This document shows positions 59,101 through 64,000 of a DNA stretch of 64,000 nucleotides, piece by piece (position 1 is the stretch's first letter; each line of letters begins with the position of its first letter). The notes under the pieces were generated by a model. That model was not told where the DNA came from and did not search any database. It was given only the letters and a program-made list of their open reading frames with translations. Source of the DNA: Tubulanus polymorphus. Taxonomy: Eukaryota; Nemertea; Palaeonemertea; Tubulaniformes; Tubulanidae. Both the position numbers and the translations under genes were made by a program. Where the stretch lies: the NCBI RefSeq assembly GCF_964204645.1, contig NC_134031.1, positions 15,125,307-15,189,306 on the forward strand. Direction: 5' to 3'.

Positions 59101-62100
59101 GTAATCTCATTTACTGATCGGGAATATTTTCAAACCTTTTGAGGCCAGTTGTCAGCTTCGGCCATTTTATTTTTGAAACTTTCTCGGAGTTGTTCAATTC
59201 GAGTTTGATGCGAAAGAATCATCGATTCTCGTTCGGATTTTATAGATTTCAACTCTTCCTCCGTCGACGTCAATAAACGCTTGATTTCTTCAGTTTCATC
59301 TGTAAAAAAATAACCTTGGATTGAAAATCCATGTTCTCCACTTCCACCAGGCCTCGATAAACAGATTAACTCTTAACCCTTTCAATGCATCTACACCGCA
59401 GTGCGGTGTACGAATCAGTGATGGATTTTGCTAGTACACCACACTGTGGTGTATTGATTTAATTAGTAATTACAAATTATCTCACTTGAAAGATGGCAGC
59501 ATCTGTCAAACATAGTGAAATATTAGTAACTAACGATACACCGCCCCAGGGTGTAGACGCATTATAGTGGTATTCCCGTTTTTCAACACACTAGGGTGGA
59601 ATTTTTCAGAATTTTCAAATTATCTCTAGCACTATAGGGTATTAATTAGCCAGCACTGAAAGGGTTAAATCGAATTAGGACTTTATAAGAAATTTATCGA
59701 TAAACCGGACCAAGGTCTTGGGGGAAACTTCAAAATATTTGTTAGTCGTTCAAAAACTGAATAATCAAAAATCAGAAACAATTACTCTGTCAGAAATATC
59801 GTTTTTGGCAGGAAACTCCGAGGAATCAATAGTTACGATCCCGGTTCTTTGCATGCGGCTAGGCGCTCATGTCATGAACCGTTTGCACAAATCACTATTG
59901 GCGTAACATTTTGCGCCTCGAAAAAGTGGACGCACTCGATCAAAAGTGACGGCACAGGACGGTAAACCAAAAATCAAACATCCAAAACAATTACTCGTTA
60001 TTCTATTGACGTGACGGCAATGTCATGAGTTATCAACAAATTTGGATACACTATTTACAAAACTATGGCAGTTTTTAGATGAAATTGAGAGTCACTTACT
60101 GAGAGACAAATTTGCTTTACGATGAATTTCTTTCTCCGACTGTTTTTGTCGTTCGAGTTCGTTTTTAAAGTTCGTAGTTTGCATTTTCAACTCGTTCAAT
60201 TCGTTTTCTTTCTGTTTCAGTTTATCTTGCAACCTATAAAAAAAATATATTCGTCACAAATTCGGCGAAAAAACGTCAGTAAAAACTGAATTCGAAAACA
60301 TTCGAAAGTGAAAAAAAACCACGGAATTGCGCAATTCCTTATTTGTGATTACGAATTAGAAAACCTTTTCGTGTATCTGCAAGGAAGGATCTGTCCCGTT
60401 TAATACTCACAATGATATACTCTGTTCCAAACTAGTTGTAATACGTCGATTCTGAATTGAACTGTCGCTGATTTCTTTCGTTTTGTGACCGATTTGTTCT
60501 TTATATTGTTCACATTCTATAGAAATCATACGAGACTTCGATGTTTCTTTCTCCAAATCTTTCTCGAGCCCTAAATATAAACAAACAACTTTAGATCTAT
60601 CAAAAACACTCAGATATTAACTTCACATTGAAAAAAAATTCCTTTCGGCAAAAAGAGAGACAGTGATAATTATGTTATAACTAAACTACAGTGTGTTCAA
60701 AATTCTGCGGCTTGTGTGTGTTGTAACTCGCAATTCAAAATTTTGTAACATACAAATTCTTGAGCATATTTCATATGGATTTTAGGCTGAATGAATTATC
60801 ATTAAATCATTATTAATAGAGAGACTCAGATCTACTGTTGTGTGAGTTAAATGAAGCAACAGGATCCAGAAATAATTGAACTTACCTTTAACAGTTTGTT
60901 CAAGTAAGATACATTTGTTGCGTAACGAACCACAGTCTCGAGATTCCGCCCTCAATCTCAATAATTCACTCTCGTTCTCACTCAATATTTCTGAATATTT
61001 CTCGCTCTCTTTTCTCAATTTCGTAACTTCTTCTGAACTCTTTTTCAATTTCATTTCGATGGCTGAAAACTCTATAAAACCAGAACCGCATAATTATAAA
61101 GCTGACATGAACTTTTTGAACCTGCACATGCACATGTTAGATATTGATTTTTAATTACCTGTTTGATACTGTTTTTGTAGCTGTGTAAACAGGAACTGTA
61201 ATTGCGAATGAAATTGTTGAATTTGATTCCGTTGATTTATGAAATCGTCTCTTAGCGACGCCAACAATGATTTCTGTTGAGTTTGAGATGAATTCAAATA
61301 ACTCATTCTATTTTTACAACTTTCTAAAGTCAACCTGGAAAACAAAGAAGCAATATTGAAATTAGAAAAACTGGGGCTGCAGTTTCTCAAAAGTTGGTTA
61401 AAGTTAACCACAGTAGATAGTTGACATAGCGACAATTAAAAGTTCATTGCTACTATGATATTCATCTGCCGGTTATTTTTAACCAATTTTTGAGCAACTG
61501 GTCCCAGGACGTTAACATCATCTTTGTGAAAAAGATTTTTAGAGATTGACCTGTTTTTCTCAGCATCGTTCACAGAAAACGATAGTCTATCTTCCATTGT
61601 CGTATAATCGCAATTCATCGTCGTAATTAATTCCTCTTTATTCGATAATTCTTGCGTTAATGAAGAAATTCTGTAATAGATAATGTAAATAATAACTTAT
61701 TCAGCCTAAGATCCATTCCATGCTCGTCAGCCTTACATTATATATAAAAATAGAACATAGAAACAGAAAAAACTAAAACTGGTTAAATCAAAAGCTTTGA
61801 TGAACAAATTGGTTTCCAGCTTAAGATTCAAATACATCGATTGATTGACTTGATTTAATCGGACTAGGTATAGTGATGATTTCTGAGTCGTGCTAGTTTA
61901 ACCCTTTCAGTGCTGACTAATCAATACCCTATAGCGCTGGAGATAATTTGAAAATTTAAAAAAATTCCACCCTAGTGTGTTGAATAACGGGAATACCACT
62001 AGGCGTGCGTCTACACCGCGGCGCGGGGTATCGTTAGTTACTAGTATTTCACTATGTTTGACAGGTGCTGCCATCTTTCAATAGAGATAAAAACTAATTA

Positions 62101-62508
62101 CTAATTAAATCAATACACCGCACACCGCATTGCGGTGTACTAGCAAAATCCATCACTGATTCATACACCGCACTGCGGTGTAGACGCACTGAAAGGGTTA
62201 AGCGTATCACACTAGACGGCGCTTACTTACACATTTTCTTTATCTTTCATATTTTTCTCGTACTCTCCGATGACTGTCTGATGTTTTTTCAACTCCTCTT
62301 TAAGTCTTGTCTCCCTTTCTTCGCAGCCCTCGTAGAATTTCAGTCGTTCTTCCATTTTTTTCAGTTTGTCCTCCAACGCTTTGATCTCGTTGTGTATGAG
62401 GTAACTGACTCCGCAGAATTTACAAACAGTTTCATCGCGTTTCATCTTACGAATGTTCTCCGGTAGAGGGTGAACCGGGGTCGTTATTTCCAAACGATCG
62501 TTTTCCAT
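56183..62508 (-). CDS. LEKR1: LEKR1-like coiled-coil protein
   Basis: Thirteen exons with consistent phase, in transcript order: 62508-62231, 61670-61551, 61334-61159, 61062-60886, 60570-60411, 60233-60100, 59299-59136, 58268-58182, 58082-58005, 57896-57737, 57145-57012, 56926-56818, 56412-56183. They give 668 residues, near the length of vertebrate LEKR1. The N-terminus P-L-P-E-N-I-R-K-M...VCKFCGVSYLI (Cys29, Cys32) matches what I recall of LEKR1. The rest is almost continuous Lys/Glu/Leu coiled coil, ending in a Ser/Pro-rich tail (LPLPPKPPPA...RKK). The ATG at 62508 follows an acceptor TTATTGCAG about 18 bases upstream. A non-coding leader exon probably ends at 62658 (donor GTAAGT). Function is poorly known; the ciliary neighbour makes a ciliary or centrosomal role possible. 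One donor (GTCAAT after 61551) is non-ideal. Confidence 0.75.
57195..57720. repeat. minisatellite, GGATCCAGAACTGTGGAACT-type, LEKR1-like intron 10
   Basis: About 24 copies of a 20-22 bp unit, the inverse complement of the array at 17640. The open frames on the - strand (FHSSGSSSTV repeats) extend from exon 10 into this array but are intronic. Confidence 0.85.
58295..58465. mobile_element. Tigger/pogo-like MITE with TA flanks, LEKR1-like intron 7
   Basis: CAGTAGAATCAGCTTAATTC at the left and the inverse of GGATAGTGGGTTAGACTG at the right, bordered by TA (58293-58294, 58466-58467). The interior is shared with 9613-9775. Confidence 0.7.
58557..58600 (-). ncRNA. mutated hammerhead-like motif in LEKR1-like intron 7
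   Basis: On the - strand: CTGATGA (58598-58592), a perfect 7-bp stem (TAGTAGC complement pairing 58590-58584 with 58578-58572), then AAAA (58571-58568) where the core requires GAAA, then GCTTGTGTGTC. It resembles the Penelope tail at 7836 but has one core base changed, so activity is doubtful. Confidence 0.5.
58601..59135. other. remainder of LEKR1-like intron 7
   Basis: Unique intronic sequence beyond the hammerhead-like remnant; no exon fits the phase-0 junction between the flanking exons. Confidence 0.45.
59377..59664 (+). mobile_element. TTAA-flanked MITE, copy 2 (LEKR1-like intron 6)
   Basis: TTAA at 59373-59376 and 59665-59668. It is 288 bp, in the same orientation as copy 1 and similar throughout. 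The ends are CCCTTTCAATGC and GCACTGAAAGGG. Confidence 0.85.
59669..60099. other. rest of LEKR1-like intron 6
   Basis: A tandem-like pair of segments shares ATTACTC and CAAAAATCAAACA-type words (about 59750-60010); no other feature. An open frame at 59718-59906 is not supported as an exon. Confidence 0.35.
61373..61505. mobile_element. MITE with GGGGCTGCAGTTTCTC ends, LEKR1-like intron 2
   Basis: The left arm GGGGCTGCAGTTTCTCAAAA...GTTGGTTAAAGTTAACC is mirrored by GGTTATTTTTAACC...TTGAGCAACTGGTCCC. It is 133 bp with arms of about 40 bp. The ends relate it to the GGGGCCAGTTGC family. Confidence 0.7.
61903..62197 (-). mobile_element. TTAA-flanked MITE, copy 3, inverted (LEKR1-like intron 1)
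   Basis: TTAA at 61899-61902 and 62198-62201. It is 295 bp, inverted relative to copies 1 and 2. The internal ACCGCACACCGCATTGCGGTG palindromes are slightly expanded. Confidence 0.85.
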
Positions 62509-62759
62509 CGTTGCCAACACAGCTGCTGCAATAAAGTTTGAATTTATTTGACCAGGAAGTGAGTTGAATAAGCGATCTTTTTTAAAGATTTAATGAAGTT
62601 AAATTTAAAACAGATTGAACTTGATAAACATCAAATTTAACTAATTGAGGAACTTACGGTGACGGTGTTCAACAGCGCTTAGAATCCATTAAAATCATCA
62701 AATAATTAAATACTTTACAATATTTACAGCGTCATTCGCAACGGTTAGCACTAAATTGC

Positions 62760-63075
62760 GGAATCGGAATATCTATATAATTCGATTACTCTAAATCACG
62801 GATAGGGATTTATGCGTAGTAGATGGCGCTGATAACCCGGAAATGTAAATACCATGGCGATTGTAGAAACAAATTCAGTAAAATTCAGGTGCAGTGAAAC
62901 AGGATCCAAATATTTGCAGAATCTTCATATAGAAAACTGCATCACTCCTGACAATCGAGTCTGATTAAATGCACCAGCAGAGCAGCTGCACACAGCCCGA
63001 CCAGCAGCAGCAGGCCCTCTTTCACTCACTTGTCTCTTTCCAGACTCAGTAGACTATAGACGGGTATAGTGAGCG
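62760..63075. promoter_or_regulatory. bidirectional promoter with forkhead and X-box-like sites
   Basis: It lies between the LEKR1-like leader exon (-) and the start codon at 63076 (+). TGTAAATA (62844-62851) fits the forkhead consensus RYAAAYA. ATACCATGGCGATT (62850-62863), directly adjoining it, resembles an RFX X-box (GTTACCATGGCAAC) at most positions. Paired FOXJ1/RFX sites are typical of motile-cilia genes; binding is inferred. Confidence 0.4.
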
Positions 63076-63876
63076 ATGGCTGAGGAAATACACATCCCTT
63101 CAGCGGCGTACACCCCGACCAGTGAGGTCGACGGTATCAGTCCCGAGGTGACTCTTATACGGCACGACAACACCTCCTCCGATATAAACCTGACCCTCGG
63201 AGGGGCACCCCCAAGCGGTTCACCGAGCGTATCGACTCCCGTCGATAATATATTCACTAAAAAACATGAATCCGATCATAAACATTTCATCCCTCAACAA
63301 CCTAGCCCCGCCTCCACAGCTGCTAGACCAGACAACAATACATCGGTCGTCAGTAGCGACAGTGTTACCAGGCAACCGTCTCAGACGTTTGTCGTCTCGG
63401 AAACGTCGACAATCGGTTTGAGCAAAGACGATACTTTAGAGAGTATAAAAAGAGCTCGAGCGAACCGCGGAGAACCGGACGATAAAGAACCGGAAAATGA
63501 GAACCAATTCATACCTGATATTCATATGAATTTACTCGCGGTCGAGGTGGCTTCGATCGATTCTCGGATGGGTCTGTTACGAAGTGTCCAGGCAACACCC
63601 GTCAGTCGCAGTATCCTGGCAACACCCAACAGTACGTCGACATTCGAGGATGAGCGATCATCACCGCAACAACCGCAGCAGCAGCAGCAGCAGGAGCTGA
63701 GACGAGTTAGTGATAATAAATCAGTTCTCTCTGAAGAGAATCTCGCAAAACTTGAAAAAGAAACAATGTCCGAAAAACAGCGTAAATCGAACAATAACAA
63801 CACTACGGGGGTCAGATTCGGGAGCACGACAGTAACCGAGATACCTGAGGAGAATGAGGATTACGATACCTCACCG
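63076..63876 (+). CDS. unrecognised disordered protein, first exon (gene may continue past window)
   Basis: ATG at 63076 opens MAEEIHIPSAAYTPTSEVDG. 267 codons follow, rich in Ser, Thr, Pro, Gln and Asn, with a Gln run (about residue 200) and an Asn run (about 239). A more ordered part is IHMNLLAVEVASIDSRMGLL. Near the end, TGVRFGSTTVTEIPEEN contains a V-R-F word that loosely resembles a PP1-docking site. A consensus donor CCG|GTGAGT at 63877 leaves phase 0, suggesting splicing to exons beyond the window. Without splicing the frame would end at TAA 63928-63930 (284 residues). I do not recognise the family. It is divergent from the LEKR1-like gene and shares its promoter region. Confidence 0.65.
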
Positions 63877-64000
63877 GTGAGTAACACACCTCATATGAGG
63901 GGAGAGGAATATCTCGCAGGGGGAGAGTAACACCTCGTTTGGGGTTCGCTCTGGAGATAGAGATAGCTCTGACGTTTGAGAGATATTTCGTTTTTATTTG

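Overview
This is animal nuclear DNA, not bacterial. Three gene models are assembled from phase-consistent exons with GT/AG borders, intergenic DNA is extensive, and tandem and transposon-derived repeats fill most of the rest. The genes (a TREX-type exonuclease, an outer-dynein-arm docking subunit, a LEKR1-like coiled-coil protein) and a Penelope-like retroelement with hammerhead-type motifs suggest a ciliated invertebrate metazoan. A marine lophotrochozoan would fit, but the phylum cannot be fixed from this sequence.

Left part (1-31.3 kb): after one weak candidate exon at 338-452, this part holds the TREX-family gene on the + strand. Two coding exons, 17321-17633 and 29837-31284, are joined by a 12.2-kb intron. 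A possible leader exon ends at 9071 and would join in phase. Two of the catalytic acidic positions known from mammalian TREX are changed (Asp to Glu in Exo II, Asp to Gly in Exo III), and a disordered insertion of about 340 residues separates Exo II from Exo III. The introns are full of minisatellites, including a 1.4-kb array (about 62-bp unit) and a 2.2-kb array (30-bp unit).

Middle part (31.3-48.3 kb): mostly non-coding. It holds a 42-bp minisatellite, several MITE families, a paired inverted hammerhead motif around a MITE, a possible FGF-like gene remnant with an in-frame stop, a 118-bp near-perfect palindrome, and a 618-bp foldback element with arms over 200 bp and a 7-bp target duplication.

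Right part (48.6-64 kb): compact and gene-dense. A complete 10-exon ODAD1/CCDC63-like gene (+, 562 codons) converges on a complete 13-exon LEKR1-like gene (-, 668 codons). A third, unrecognised gene starts at 63076 (+), head-to-head with the LEKR1-like gene. Their shared intergenic region carries a forkhead-type site directly beside an X-box-like sequence, which fits ciliary regulation. Three copies of one TTAA-flanked MITE lie in introns of this pair of genes.
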